Part shown: positions 8,398 to 16,620 of the stretch, one piece after another
Layout: the number at the start of each line of letters is the position of its first letter
How positions within the stretch are numbered: the first letter of the stretch is position 1
Source: Kitasatospora sp. GP82
Lineage (GTDB): Bacteria > Actinomycetota > Actinomycetes > Streptomycetales > Streptomycetaceae
Assembly: GCF_029892105.1 (NCBI RefSeq)
Contig: NZ_JARZAJ010000057.1
Location: 1-36,226, forward strand
Length of the DNA stretch: 36,226 nt
Direction: 5' to 3'
Program-made: the position numbers and the translations under genes
The notes under the pieces: generated by a model
Database searches by the model: none
Seen by the model: only the letters and a program-made list of their open reading frames with translations
Told to the model about the DNA's origin: nothing

Positions 8398-9462
8398 ATG
8401 GGAAACAGCAGCGCAAGGAACGATGTGGGAACGGCCTACATCAACGACGTATTCATGCGCCACCCGCTGACCACGCGGAATCAAGAGGAACTCGAAATCG
8501 CAGCCAGGGCCGCTGGCATCCTGCAGCGGAACCAACTGCGGAACGTACTCAAGCGGACCGCCCAGGGAGGGGGTGAGCAGATCGACCCGATCGGGTTCTC
8601 CCTGAACAAGGTGCGCTACGGCAGCTTCCCGCCGGAAGAAGAGACCGCGCACGAGCGCGGCTGGCGCGCCTACATGAATGTCGGCGTACCGGTCGTCGAA
8701 GAACGGAGCGACATCCAGCAGCCCCCTCCCGACATGATCTCCAAGCAGACGTACGTCAATGGCACCGACCCGATCAAAATCACCGTGACGGACACGGTCG
8801 AATTCTCGATTTCGAACACGATCAGCTGGTCGCTGCAAGGGGAGGTGAAGCTCACCTTCGGGGCGAAGTCCATCGCATCGCTCCAGCAGCAGCTCCAGAA
8901 GAGCATGGAGATGAAGCAGTACCAGAAGACCACCCTGCTCAACAGCAAGGACAACCAGGGCGTCAACACGGAGTCCCAGACGGAAGCGACGAGCAACACC
9001 ACAGCCACGAGTTCCGTCACCGGCACCGGGGAGTTGTGGGGAGAGCTCCTGCTCGGGATCACCGGCTCCGTCAGTGGTTCGCTGACCACCGAATGGAAGC
9101 ACCAGTCGTCGGTCAGCTTCGAAGTCGCCAGCCGGGCGGACGTCATGGCCACGACGCGGCGTCAGATTCGCCAGTTCGACTATGAGTTCCCCGTCACCTT
9201 CGGCGGCTGGGTCGCCTTGTACTATCCCGAGCCGGTGGCGGTCAAGGAGACTCCGCCGCAGGCCGTCGACCCGAAGTACTCCCGGGTCATCGCGTGGAAA
9301 CTCGGCGAGGCCTCCGTCGATTCCAGCCGTTTCGACCTGGCTGACGAAGGAAAGCGGTTCCTGCAGAAGGGGACGGCCGAAATCGTCGCTGTCCGTACCG
9401 GAGAACACCGGGTTTTCCAGCCGGAAGTACTCGACTACCAGAACCAGAAGCAGCCCCTCTAG
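8398..9462 (+). CDS. Aerolysin/ETX-MTX2-like beta-pore-forming protein (putative)
   Basis: A 354-residue protein without a signal peptide. Residues 1-110 are mixed and polar. From about residue 120 the chain becomes long alternating Ser/Thr beta strands (ITVTDTVEFSISNTISWSLQ). A Gln/Lys-rich amphipathic stretch follows, then a Thr/Ser-rich loop (SQTEATSNTTATSSVTGTG) and further strands (LLGITGSVSGSLTTEWKHQ). This layout, with a Ser/Thr insertion hairpin between long strands, is that of aerolysin-type toxins, though no signature motif is decisive. The lack of a signal peptide means release would need lysis or another route. The propeller gene follows after 21 bases and probably shares the transcript. 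It could instead be a non-toxic beta-rich structural protein. Confidence 0.6.
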   Translation: MGNSSARNDVGTAYINDVFMRHPLTTRNQEELEIAARAAGILQRNQLRNVLKRTAQGGGEQIDPIGFSLNKVRYGSFPPEEETAHERGWRAYMNVGVPVVEERSDIQQPPPDMISKQTYVNGTDPIKITVTDTVEFSISNTISWSLQGEVKLTFGAKSIASLQQQLQKSMEMKQYQKTTLLNSKDNQGVNTESQTEATSNTTATSSVTGTGELWGELLLGITGSVSGSLTTEWKHQSSVSFEVASRADVMATTRRQIRQFDYEFPVTFGGWVALYYPEPVAVKETPPQAVDPKYSRVIAWKLGEASVDSSRFDLADEGKRFLQKGTAEIVAVRTGEHRVFQPEVLDYQNQKQPL

Positions 9463-9483
9463 GAGGGGTCAGGAGGGAAGCCC

Positions 9484-10641
9484 ATGTCCTTCAAGAACAT
9501 CTTCGACAACAGCGGAGACCAAGCCGGTTCCGCCGACAAGTCCGCTCAGGCGCTCAACAAAGACACTCCGGGAGCCGGTGACGTCTCGGACGCCGTGCGC
9601 AAGCTGGAGAGCGAGCGCGACCCGTGGCTCGTGCGCCAGACCGCGCACGGGGCGTTCGACGTTATGGGTTTCCTCAACCCGCTCTTCCAGAACACCCAGG
9701 GCGTGGCCGCCGCGCAGCGCCAGGTCTCCGAAGACCCCGGTTCGACGTCCACCATGGCCTCCGCGACCACGAAGGCGTTCGGACCGCCGAAGGTGAGCAT
9801 CAGCGACGAAGACATGCCGAAGCTCGAAGACCTGTCGAAGCTTATCGGCAACAGGAGGAGCTACGCCCTCATCGCGACGGGTCTGGGAACATCCGAAGGT
9901 CTGGCGGTCGACCCGTCGCTGAACACGGCGTACGTCGCCGACCGGGGCGGCCAGAAGCTGTCCGCGGTGAAGCTCGACACCGGCGCCCAGCGCCCGGCCG
10001 CGATCACCCTGGGCGACATCGGCGATGTGCAGCTGGACGGCCAGGGCACGGCCTACTCCACCGATTACGGCGGCGCGCGCCTGCTCGCGGTGGACCTGTC
10101 CAAAGGCTCTTCCCGCAAGATCGCCGACGTATCGGGCGCGTACGGCGTCGCGCTCGACGCAGCGGGCAAGGCCTACGTCGCCAGCTGGCTCGACGGGCAG
10201 CTGTTCGCCGTCGACCTGCCAGGCGGACAGAAGCGCACGATCGCCACCGGCCTGGGGCAGGGCATCGCCGGAGTGGCGCTGGACGGGCGGGGCAAGGCGT
10301 ACGTCGGCCGGAAGGACAACGGCGGCCACCTGTACGAGGTCGACCTGGCCGCGCGCACCTACCGCACCGTGACCAACCTTCCCGGGGCGAGCACCATCCG
10401 CGTGGCCCTCGACGGCGCCGGCCGGGCGTACACCATCGACCACCTGAACGGGCGCCTGTACGAGATCGCCCTCGCGGACGGCGCGCAGCGCGTGGTGGCC
10501 ACAGGCCTGGGGACGTGCGAGGGCCTCGCACTGGACACCGTCAACGGCTGGATCTACGTCAGCAACCGTGAAGGCCAGCTGTGGCAGATCAACCAGCGTG
10601 CCGCCCAGGCCCTGGGCGGCGTCGGCAAGGTCATGCCCTAA
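9484..10641 (+). CDS. NHL/SMP-30-like six-bladed beta-propeller protein
   Basis: A 385-residue protein starting at ATG 9484 behind AGGAGGG. Residues 1-125 are a polar, helical, Asp/Ser-rich region. From about 128 to 375 come six repeats of 40-45 residues with the pattern GVALDAAGKAYVASWLDGQL then FAVDL; others read GLAVDPSLNTAYVADRG and GLALDTVNGWIYVSN. This is the NHL/SMP-30 propeller pattern. No catalytic metal-site set typical of gluconolactonases is obvious, so binding or scaffolding is likelier than catalysis. There is no signal peptide. The tight spacing to the aerolysin-like gene suggests the two products act together, perhaps as receptor-binding or carrier partner, which is inference. 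Confidence 0.8.
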   Translation: MSFKNIFDNSGDQAGSADKSAQALNKDTPGAGDVSDAVRKLESERDPWLVRQTAHGAFDVMGFLNPLFQNTQGVAAAQRQVSEDPGSTSTMASATTKAFGPPKVSISDEDMPKLEDLSKLIGNRRSYALIATGLGTSEGLAVDPSLNTAYVADRGGQKLSAVKLDTGAQRPAAITLGDIGDVQLDGQGTAYSTDYGGARLLAVDLSKGSSRKIADVSGAYGVALDAAGKAYVASWLDGQLFAVDLPGGQKRTIATGLGQGIAGVALDGRGKAYVGRKDNGGHLYEVDLAARTYRTVTNLPGASTIRVALDGAGRAYTIDHLNGRLYEIALADGAQRVVATGLGTCEGLALDTVNGWIYVSNREGQLWQINQRAAQALGGVGKVMP

Positions 10642-10940
10642 GGCATTGACCGTGGCGTCCCACTCGCCGGCCGTGGACCTCCCGCGAGTGGCCGCCTCAT
10701 GCTCCTGCCAGTGCGGGCTGTCTTCCAAGGCGTCCCCCCCCGGGGGGGCGAGCGGGCTGTCGTGGAGGTACTGCGTCCACACCCAGCGCGCGTCATCGCC
10801 GGTGTCGGCGTCCCGACCCATGCCTGCTTTCCGCCGAGGTAGTCGCGGACGCGAATCCGCTCGGGCCTGGCATTGTCGCAGGACCGGTAGATCACCTGCT
10901 CGGCGGCGACGTGAATCTTGGCGAAGAGTGTCTCGTTCAT
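10638..10940 (-). pseudogene. Small hypothetical gene, probably frameshifted
   Basis: ATG 10940 has an excellent ribosome-binding site (CGGAGG, six-base spacing) and a protein-like start (MNETLFAKIHVAAEQVIYRS, then RPERIRVRDYLGGKQ). After that the same frame becomes low-complexity Arg/Thr/Pro and stops at 10638. A neighbouring frame takes over with better residues (GDDARWVWTQYLHDSPLAPP, then DSPHWQEHEA). A one-base shift near 10820-10850 is the simplest reading. A C8G7 homopolymer at about 10733-10747 is another possible error site. The family is not recognised. It runs convergent to the propeller gene. Confidence 0.4.
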
Positions 10941-11037
10941 GCGCGGCCTCCGGGTTGATGATCGGCTTTCTGCTACGGCGTGGTGGTGGTGTTCATCCTG
11001 CCCGGCGGGCGGCAGCCGGTCTGGACTTCAGGAGCGC

Positions 11038-11330
11038 TTACCGCTGGCAGCCGATCTGGTGATCGCCTTCGGTGCCGTCACACACGGGGCAGATGGGCCC
11101 GTCGTCTGTCGAGGACGGCGAACAGCACCTCCTCACCTGGCAGGATCCACAGGCCGAGCGCCCCCTTCGCTGCGGCGGGCGCGGCCAGGGCCTGGACCTC
11201 GGCGAGTTCCCAGTGCCAGTCCGGGAAACCGCACTCGGGGCAGCAGTCGCCGCTGGCGCGGTGGCAGCCGACGAGCTGCGCGGTGCCGATGATGGCGCCT
11301 CTCGGCAAACAGACCTGACCAGAGAGTGCC
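11038..11330 (-). pseudogene. ASCH-domain protein remnant, frameshifted
   Basis: The leftward frame shows the second half of an ASCH (PUA-like, RNA-binding) domain: LPRGAIIGTAQLVGCH, then FPDWHWELAEVQALA and KGALGLWILP. The usual N-terminal part (tRxxPW-type motif) is missing. The frame ends as DRRRAHLPRV at 11078, but a shifted frame continues with DGPICPVCDGTEGDHQIGC to a stop at 11038, the expected Cys-rich tail. It therefore carries both a 5' truncation and a frameshift. Small ASCH proteins are common in actinomycete mobile regions. Confidence 0.6.
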
Positions 11331-11450
11331 GCGCCGCGAAAGGGTGTCGCTCGTTTGGAGCCATCCCGTCGTGTCCGCGCCAGAGCAGCGTTGCCCGTCG
11401 GCACTCTGGAGGGAACGGGACGACGTCGACGGGAAAGGCAGGACGGAGTC

Positions 11451-11927
11451 ATGTACAGCGGGGTCTGGTGGAGGGCGGCCGCGACCGGTGCGGTGAGCGC
11501 GTTGCTGGCGGTCGCGCCCGCGGTTGCGGCGCCTGCGTGGGCGGATGGCGGGGCGGAATTGGTGCTGGTGCCGCCGGGGGCGGTCGAGGTGCGGTCTGGT
11601 GGCCGGAGCACCCTGCACGCGGAGGTCGTGAACGTCGGGACGGAATCGACGGACGAGACGGTCACCATCTCAATCGGGCTGGCGCCGGGCGTGTTCATCA
11701 TGCAGCCACTGCCGAGCGCGTGCAGGCCGATGCCCTTCGGGCACTCGACCACCTGCACGTTCCCTGGTGGTCTGCGGCCCGGGCAGGTGGACAGCGTGGA
11801 CCTCGGGATCGTGACCTCGCAGGGCTTGGATCCGGGCACGCGCATCGGCGGCGTCAGCGCTTCTACGACCTGCGGACTGCCGGTCCAGGGGAGCCCGACG
11901 CACTTCCCGATCGTGGTGCTCCCCTAG
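11451..11927 (+). CDS. Secreted protein with a CARDB/DUF11-like beta domain
   Basis: A 158-residue protein starting at ATG 11451 behind GGAG. The N-terminus is a Sec signal (AATGAVSALLAVAPAVAAPAW, cleavage probably after AWA near residue 31). The mature part is one immunoglobulin-like sandwich (VVNVGTESTDETVTISIGLA) as in CARDB/DUF11 adhesion or spacer domains. Cys pairs (SACRPMPFGHSTTCTF) suggest disulfides. The product is secreted; its binding partner is unknown. Its stop TAG lies inside the CTAG duplicated by the downstream IS701, so the insertion left the coding region intact. Confidence 0.75.
   Translation: MYSGVWWRAAATGAVSALLAVAPAVAAPAWADGGAELVLVPPGAVEVRSGGRSTLHAEVVNVGTESTDETVTISIGLAPGVFIMQPLPSACRPMPFGHSTTCTFPGGLRPGQVDSVDLGIVTSQGLDPGTRIGGVSASTTCGLPVQGSPTHFPIVVLP
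11924..11927. repeat. CTAG target duplication, left copy
   Basis: CTAG at 11924-11927 matches CTAG at 13511-13514. The two lie directly outside the perfect inverted ends of the IS701 element. A 4-bp duplication is characteristic of IS701. Confidence 0.8.
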
Positions 11928-12067
11928 TACTCCAGCAGGACTTCGACGTTTTGCCTGTTCAGAGGCTGCGCGCGGTGAGTGTAGCTGGCTGATGACCCAT
12001 CAGGGGCGGTCTTTATGGGGCCGCCCCTCGATCGTGTGCAGCCGGCGTTGGTAGTGGCAGTGGCGGG
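11928..12067 (+). repeat. Left 140-bp inverted repeat of IS701
   Basis: Identical to the reverse complement of 13371-13510 for the first 117 bases, with three mismatches over 140. It contains the proposed transposase start (ATG 12015) and the GC-rich palindrome GGGGCGGTC...GGCCGCCCC, so a transcript crossing it can fold on itself. Confidence 0.9.
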
Positions 12068-13438
12068 GCAGCCTCCCGTCGTGATCAACGAGCCTGCGGC
12101 CGAGACCTGGGACAACGAACTCGAAGACCTCTTCCTCCGCGTCGGCCACCGCTTCAGCCGTGTGGAGCCGCGCCGCCGGATGCGCGACTACGTCCGGGGC
12201 CTGCTCGGCCCGGTCGGCCGCAAGAACGGCTGGCAGCTGGCCGAGTACGCCGGCCACACTACCCCCGACGGGCTCCAGCACCTGCTCGCCGGCGCCCGCT
12301 GGAACGCGGACGAGCTCCGCGACGAGCTCCAGCACTACGTCGCCGAACGCCTCGGCGCCGACGACGGAGTCCTGATCATCGATGACACCGGCTTCGTCAA
12401 GAAGGGCACCACCTCCGCAGGCGTGCAGCGCCAGTACTCCGGCACCGCCGGCCGCACCGAGAACTGCCAGATCGGGGTCTTCGCCGCCTACGCCACCACT
12501 CGTGGCCGGGCCTTGGTGGACCGCGAGCTCTACCTGCCCAAGTCCTGGACCGAGGACCAGGACCGCTGCCGCGCGGCGAAGATCCCCGACGAGCGGGACT
12601 TCCGCACCAAGGGCCAGCTCGCCAAGGCCCTGGTGCTACGAGCCCTCGCCTCCGACCTGCCCATCGCCTGGGTCACTGCCGACTCGGCCTACGGACAAGA
12701 AGGGCGCTTTCGCCGAATGCTGGAACAGTCCGGCATCGGCTACGTCCTGGCGGTTCCCAAGTCCCAGTTCAGCGTGGGTTGTCCACGCATCGACTGGCTG
12801 TTCGCCCAAACCCCGGCCGACGCCTGGCAGCGGATCTCGTGCGGCAACGGCGCCAAAGGGCCGCGCGTCTACCACTGGGCGGCCATCCGACTGCCCGCCG
12901 TGGCGGAGTTCGACTACCAGGACGACGCCCAGGCCCGTCAACGGTGGGCGCTGGCCCGCCGCAGCCTGAGCAGGCCCGACGAGATCGCCTACTACCTCGC
13001 CTACGCGCAACTCGACACGACCGTTGAACAGTTGGTGCGGATCACCGGGATGCGCTGGGCGATCGAGGAGTGCTTCCAGGCCGCGAAGAACGAGTGTGGC
13101 CTGGACCAGTACGAGGTCCGCCGCTACACCGGCTGGATGCGACACATCACCCTGGCCATGCTCGCCCACGCATTCCTGGCCGCGATGGCCGCGGCCGCGG
13201 CATCAAAGGGGGCTGCAGAAACGGTTCCCGCACCCTGGTCGACCTCACCGTGGCAGAGATCCGGCGACTCCTGGCAGCTGGCCGACCCCACGGCCCGCGT
13301 CCGCCGCAGTGCTCGCCGCGTGCTCATGCCTTGAACTGGTCCATCTGGCGCCGACAACGCCAGGCCGTCGCCCGCCGCTGCCACTACCAGCGTCGGCTGC
13401 ACACGATCGAGGGGCGGCCCCATAAAGACCGCCCCTGA
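12015..13438 (+). CDS. IS701-family transposase, needs a -1 shift near 13205
   Basis: The N-terminal 400 residues match IS701 DDE transposases: VLIIDDTGFVKKGTTSAGVQ (first Asp), RALASDLPIAWVTADSAYGQ (second Asp) and RWAIEECFQAAKNECGLDQY (catalytic Glu). ATG 12015 lies in the inverted repeat; GTG 12081 is an alternative start. The zero frame ends at 13334 with an unrelated tail, while the -1 frame carries the expected C-terminus (TLVDLTVAEIRRLLAAGRP, then RRCHYQRR) to 13438. The switch point contains A_AAG_GGG (13205-13211) in the correct phase for -1 slippage. Either programmed frameshifting or a G-run indel explains it. Confidence 0.85.
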
Positions 13439-13510
13439 TGGGTCATCAGCCAGCTACACTCACCGCGCGCAGCCTCTGAACAGGCAAAACGTCGAAGTCC
13501 TGCTGGAGTA
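13371..13510 (-). repeat. Right 140-bp inverted repeat of IS701
   Basis: Reverse complement of 11928-12067 with three mismatches, at positions 118, 121 and 134 counted from the outside. The -1 frame of the transposase ends inside it (stop at 13436-13438). Confidence 0.9.
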
Positions 13511-13514
13511 CTAG
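13511..13514. repeat. CTAG target duplication, right copy
   Basis: Matches 11924-11927 directly outside the right IS701 end. Removing the element and one CTAG would join the upstream gene's stop codon to TTGTCACCGG. Confidence 0.8.
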
Positions 13515-13640
13515 TTGTCACCGGACGCAGAGCGTGGCCTGCGCGTTCGGTCGTGCCGGGACAGGCTGGTTGGCACCGTTCGGCCATCTTTGTTGTCACC
13601 TGCGGTGCATGGTCGGTCTTGTTGTCACCGGTTTCGGAGA
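13515..13640 (+). repeat. Candidate mobile-element end with iterated TTGTCACC motifs (left)
   Basis: Contains TTGTCACCGG at 13515, GTGCCGGGACAGGCTGG at about 13551, TTGTTGTCACCTGCGG at about 13590 and TTGTTGTCACCGG at about 13618. Related motifs in inverted orientation occur at 16165-16215. Iterated short repeats at both ends are typical of IS21-like and Tn7/Mu-like transposons, but no such transposase is present. Confidence 0.4.
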
Positions 13641-13851
13641 TCCACCCCCGAGACCGGCCTTGTCCGAGCAACGCAGTCGCGGCCGAACTCGGGCAGGTGG
13701 GTTGGCGGTTGTGGGCAGTCAGTCCGAAAGGGAGGAAGCCTCACCAACAGCGGCGAGCAGCTGAAAAGGCCGCTCGGATCGGCCTGACCGATGGCCAATG
13801 CGACCCAGCGGCCGGAGGGCCACAGCCGCCAAACTCGCATATCGCCCGCGA

Positions 13852-15519
13852 CTAGGTCCCGGACTGCGGCGGCCACTCGTAAGGGGGCAGCCTGCGGTGC
13901 ACGGGGCGTTCGTTCACCGTCTGCGATTCCTTGTACGAGGCGTATCGAATCCTTCCGAAGGAAACCTCGCCATCCCGGTGCACGTCCACCCCCTCGTTCG
14001 GGAAGGAGATCCATCCCGCTCCAGCCTGGGGCCCCGACACCCAGGGGGTGACCACGCTGCGAACGTTGGTCTCGCCGGCGACCACAGTGCCCCGCTTCTT
14101 CTCAGGGTCGGTGATCTTCACGCCGGTTTCGGTGAAGGCGATGCGGCTCTTCTTCCCGTCCGGCCCCTCTGCCCAATGTGTGGTCACACCGTTCAGATCG
14201 GCCCTGTCGGCCCAGACGGTTCCCCAGGCCTTTCCCTGGCCGTGGAACACGTTCAGCCCGGACGGCGGGAACTCGATCCACCCGTCGCTGTCGCTCGGCC
14301 CCTGCACCCATGCGGTCTGCACACCGTTCAGGTCGGCCTTGTCGGCCCAGACGGTCCCCCGGTCCTGATTTCCCTCCTTGTGCACGACAACTCCGGCTTG
14401 CGGGAAGTCGATCCATCCGTCGCGGGGGTTGCTGCCGTGCACTGACCTGGTGTTCACGCGGTCGACGTCGACCTTCTCAGCCGAGAGGGCGCCCAGCTGC
14501 TTCGAGCCGCCCTGATGGATCTCTATTCCTGTTGTCGGGAAGTCGATCCATCCGTCGCTGGAGTTGCTGCCGTGCACCGTCCTGGCGTTCACGCGTTCCG
14601 CGTCGACCCTTTCGGCCAGGACGGTTCCCAGGCCGCCGGTCCCGCTGTGGATCTCCACCCCGGTCGCGGAGAAGGTGACCCGGCTCCTGCCCGGCGCCTG
14701 CTCGACCCACGGAGTGCGCGTCCCGCTGTCGAACTCGGGGACGAGTGCGTGGACCGTGGTGGTGAGGAAGTACCCCTGGTACTGCTGCGCGGCGGTGGTC
14801 GTCCCGGCGATGAGGGTGTAGGTGGTGCCCCGTCTCGGCGCGGAGGGGGGTGACCAGGTGTAGGGCTGCTGGGTCACCTGCGGTCCCGGGGCCGCCGCCT
14901 GGACGAGCACCTCGTTCCCCTGCGGATCGCGGATCCAGTAGTCGAGGTTGTCCGGCCCCTCCCACGCCAGCACGACGTTCTGGCTCGCGTCCACGTCCAC
15001 CAGGGAGTTCTTCTCCGGGCGGAAGTTGCGTGGGATCTTCGGAGCCTGCTTCACCAGCCCGAGAGTGGTGATGAAGTTCGCCCGCCGAATGGGGATGTTG
15101 CTGTCGCCGCCGCCGGAGCGCTCGTAGATCTTGAGGCGGACCAGCCCCGCCATGTCGGAAACCGGTATGTTCTCCAGTCTCAGGACCAGCGACTCCTCCT
15201 CAGGCAGGGTCAGCCTCCCCCCGGAGGGGTCATGCGCCCGGAAGCGGCCGAGCGTACCGTCCCAGTCGAAGGTCGGCTCCGGCTCCCGGTTGACCTTGTA
15301 GTCCTTCTCGATGCTCGCGCTGATCGCGGTGGGGTTGCCCGTCAGGTCGGCGGGGCCGCTGCCGACCGGTATCTCCACATCGATGAAATCCCACCGCACC
15401 TCGGACTGGTGGGTGTTGGACACGATCACGTACACCGTTCCCACGGACGGTGCCCCGGGCTGCGACGCTGAGAGCGAAGTCGGATCGGTGAGGATGGCGT
15501 AGTTCAGCAAGGACGGCAC
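13852..15519 (-). CDS. Large protein with six 45-residue repeats (fibre- or solenoid-like)
   Basis: A 555-residue protein starting at GTG 15519 behind GGGAG; no signal peptide. Residues 1-150 are beta-rich (GTVYVIVSNTHQSEVRWDF). Residues 165-260 resemble an Ig-like sandwich. Residues 269-533 are six repeats with consensus GWIDFPxxGxxIH, then GTVWAxxxD and V. Units begin near 269, 313, 358, 403, 448 and 492. The DNA also repeats (TTGTCGGCCCAGACGG at about 14208 and 14339). The C-terminus is short and proline-rich. Such repeats suit a beta-solenoid or a trimeric fibre. I do not recognise a named family. It is flanked by inverted mobile-element-like ends, so it may be cargo. Confidence 0.75.
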   Translation of the reverse strand: MPSLLNYAILTDPTSLSASQPGAPSVGTVYVIVSNTHQSEVRWDFIDVEIPVGSGPADLTGNPTAISASIEKDYKVNREPEPTFDWDGTLGRFRAHDPSGGRLTLPEEESLVLRLENIPVSDMAGLVRLKIYERSGGGDSNIPIRRANFITTLGLVKQAPKIPRNFRPEKNSLVDVDASQNVVLAWEGPDNLDYWIRDPQGNEVLVQAAAPGPQVTQQPYTWSPPSAPRRGTTYTLIAGTTTAAQQYQGYFLTTTVHALVPEFDSGTRTPWVEQAPGRSRVTFSATGVEIHSGTGGLGTVLAERVDAERVNARTVHGSNSSDGWIDFPTTGIEIHQGGSKQLGALSAEKVDVDRVNTRSVHGSNPRDGWIDFPQAGVVVHKEGNQDRGTVWADKADLNGVQTAWVQGPSDSDGWIEFPPSGLNVFHGQGKAWGTVWADRADLNGVTTHWAEGPDGKKSRIAFTETGVKITDPEKKRGTVVAGETNVRSVVTPWVSGPQAGAGWISFPNEGVDVHRDGEVSFGRIRYASYKESQTVNERPVHRRLPPYEWPPQSGT

Positions 15520-15775
15520 GGTCAGGACTCCCTACTTCGGCGCTTCACGCGATGCGGGCAGAAGACGCGCAGTTGAGGCTCGGTGCTGGCAGGTGCTGGG
15601 TCAGTGCGGTGGCAGCGGTTCAAGCGGGCAGCCGACGGAGTCAGCGGCAGGCATACGCCGCCGGTGACCGTCGATACGGCTCGTTCGTCAGTCGTCGCGG
15701 CTCTTCGGAGCCGGTGCAGGTGCCATAAGGGCTCGACACCGGCTCCCGCCGGCGCCTCAGCAGACGCTCATGAAT

Positions 15776-15997
15776 TCATCGCCGCATTGCTGCCCCTTCC
15801 GCCTGTACGAACTCTTCAAGCGGCATCTCGACCGGGCGTGTCATCTCCCAGGTCCGTGCTGCCACTTGGGGCAGCACCAACAGAATCGTCCCGGCGGGCG
15901 GTCCGGGAACCACGATTCTGCATAACTGGCCCGAACAGAGCCCCCGGCGGCTGAAACCGAAGCCGGCCTGGAACTCCCGCGCGATCGCGTCGATCAT
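15776..15997 (-). CDS. Small hypothetical protein (possible fragment)
   Basis: 73 residues from an ATG at 15997, with plausible codon use: MIDAIAREFQAGFGFSRRGL, then SGQLCRIVVPG, TILLVLPQVAARTW and PLEEFVQAEGAA. It has the feel of a small globular domain, but the upstream DNA is an IS5 scrap on the other strand, so the N-terminus may be lost. No strong ribosome-binding site. Family not recognised. Confidence 0.4.
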   Translation of the reverse strand: MIDAIAREFQAGFGFSRRGLCSGQLCRIVVPGPPAGTILLVLPQVAARTWEMTRPVEMPLEEFVQAEGAAMRR

Positions 15998-16009
15998 CTG
16001 GGGGACCAG

Positions 16010-16110
16010 CCACCGCCTGCGGCGACGCGATCGCGCTGGCCGACGGCGCCTACCGCGGCACCGGCACGGTCATCCCGCACCGCCGCCGACCGGCGGGCAC
16101 CTGCCGCCAG
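16010..16110 (+). pseudogene. IS5-type transposase scrap
   Basis: One frame reads CGDAIALADGAYRGTGTVIPH, the segment around the second catalytic Asp of IS5-family (DDE_Tnp_4 type) transposases, which typically reads LADGAYRGTG. Neither the upstream nor the downstream part of a transposase follows, so only about 30 codons survive. Confidence 0.5.
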
Positions 16111-16164
16111 CCGAGTTACGAGACAGCCTCGAGCCAGGGGGTCCGACACCGGCGCAGCACGAGT

Positions 16165-16215
16165 GCTTCCCGCGGTGACAACAAGCCTGTCCAGGTGACA
16201 ACTAACGTGTCCCGG
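16165..16215 (-). repeat. Candidate mobile-element end with iterated TTGTCACC motifs (right)
   Basis: Read leftward: GTTGTGCCGGGACACGTTAG, then TTGTCACC, then TTGTTGTCACCGCGG. This mirrors 13548-13640 (GTGCCGGGACAGGC, TTGTTGTCACCTG, TTGTTGTCACCGG) in inverted orientation. Together the two bound a 2.66-kb segment carrying the repeat protein at 13852-15519. Confidence 0.4.
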
Positions 16216-16620
16216 CACAACCCTTGGGCCAGCCGAGCGAGCGCCCGTGCGCGGGTTGCCTCTGAGATTGCCTCTGGGCTTGCTGCTGGGCTTGCTACTC
16301 GGGGTTGCCTCAGCTCCCTCGGGTGATCATGGTGTTTTCGCAGCTCAGAGCGCATTGTCCATAGGGCCGCGGAGCGCCGACTACTTTTCCCTGACCCCTG
16401 CGGTGGCGGTGCCGGGAGAAGTCCAGGTGCTGGAGCCGGTTGGACGAAGAGCAGAGGAAGAGCAGGCACGCAGAGCAGGAGCGGAGGAGACCTCGGCAAC
16501 CTGATGCTGCGCGCCAACGGCGTGAGGTGTTGTCCGCTGCGCGGCGGCCCGGTGGCACCGCGTCGCGGCGCCACCGGCGGGAGGGAGGGCGAGGAAGGGC
16601 AGGGGGAGGAGCGCCGGGGG

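Larger units (their letters stand above)
11928..13510 (+). mobile_element. IS701-family insertion sequence (1583 bp)
   Basis: Complete element bounded by inverted repeats starting TACTCCAGCAGGACTTCGAC and flanked by CTAG duplications. It encodes one IS701-type transposase. The inverted ends are unusually long: 140 bases with 137 identities, the outer 117 perfect. The transposase reads out of one repeat and, in its -1 frame, into the other. Apart from the possible frameshift in the transposase, the element looks recent and intact. Confidence 0.9.

Noticed and set aside
9469..10821. Leftward 450-codon frame antisense to the propeller gene
   Set aside because: Its repeats merely mirror the propeller repeats; the sense frame has the NHL pattern. 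Only its first 70 codons may belong to the frameshifted gene at 10638-10940.
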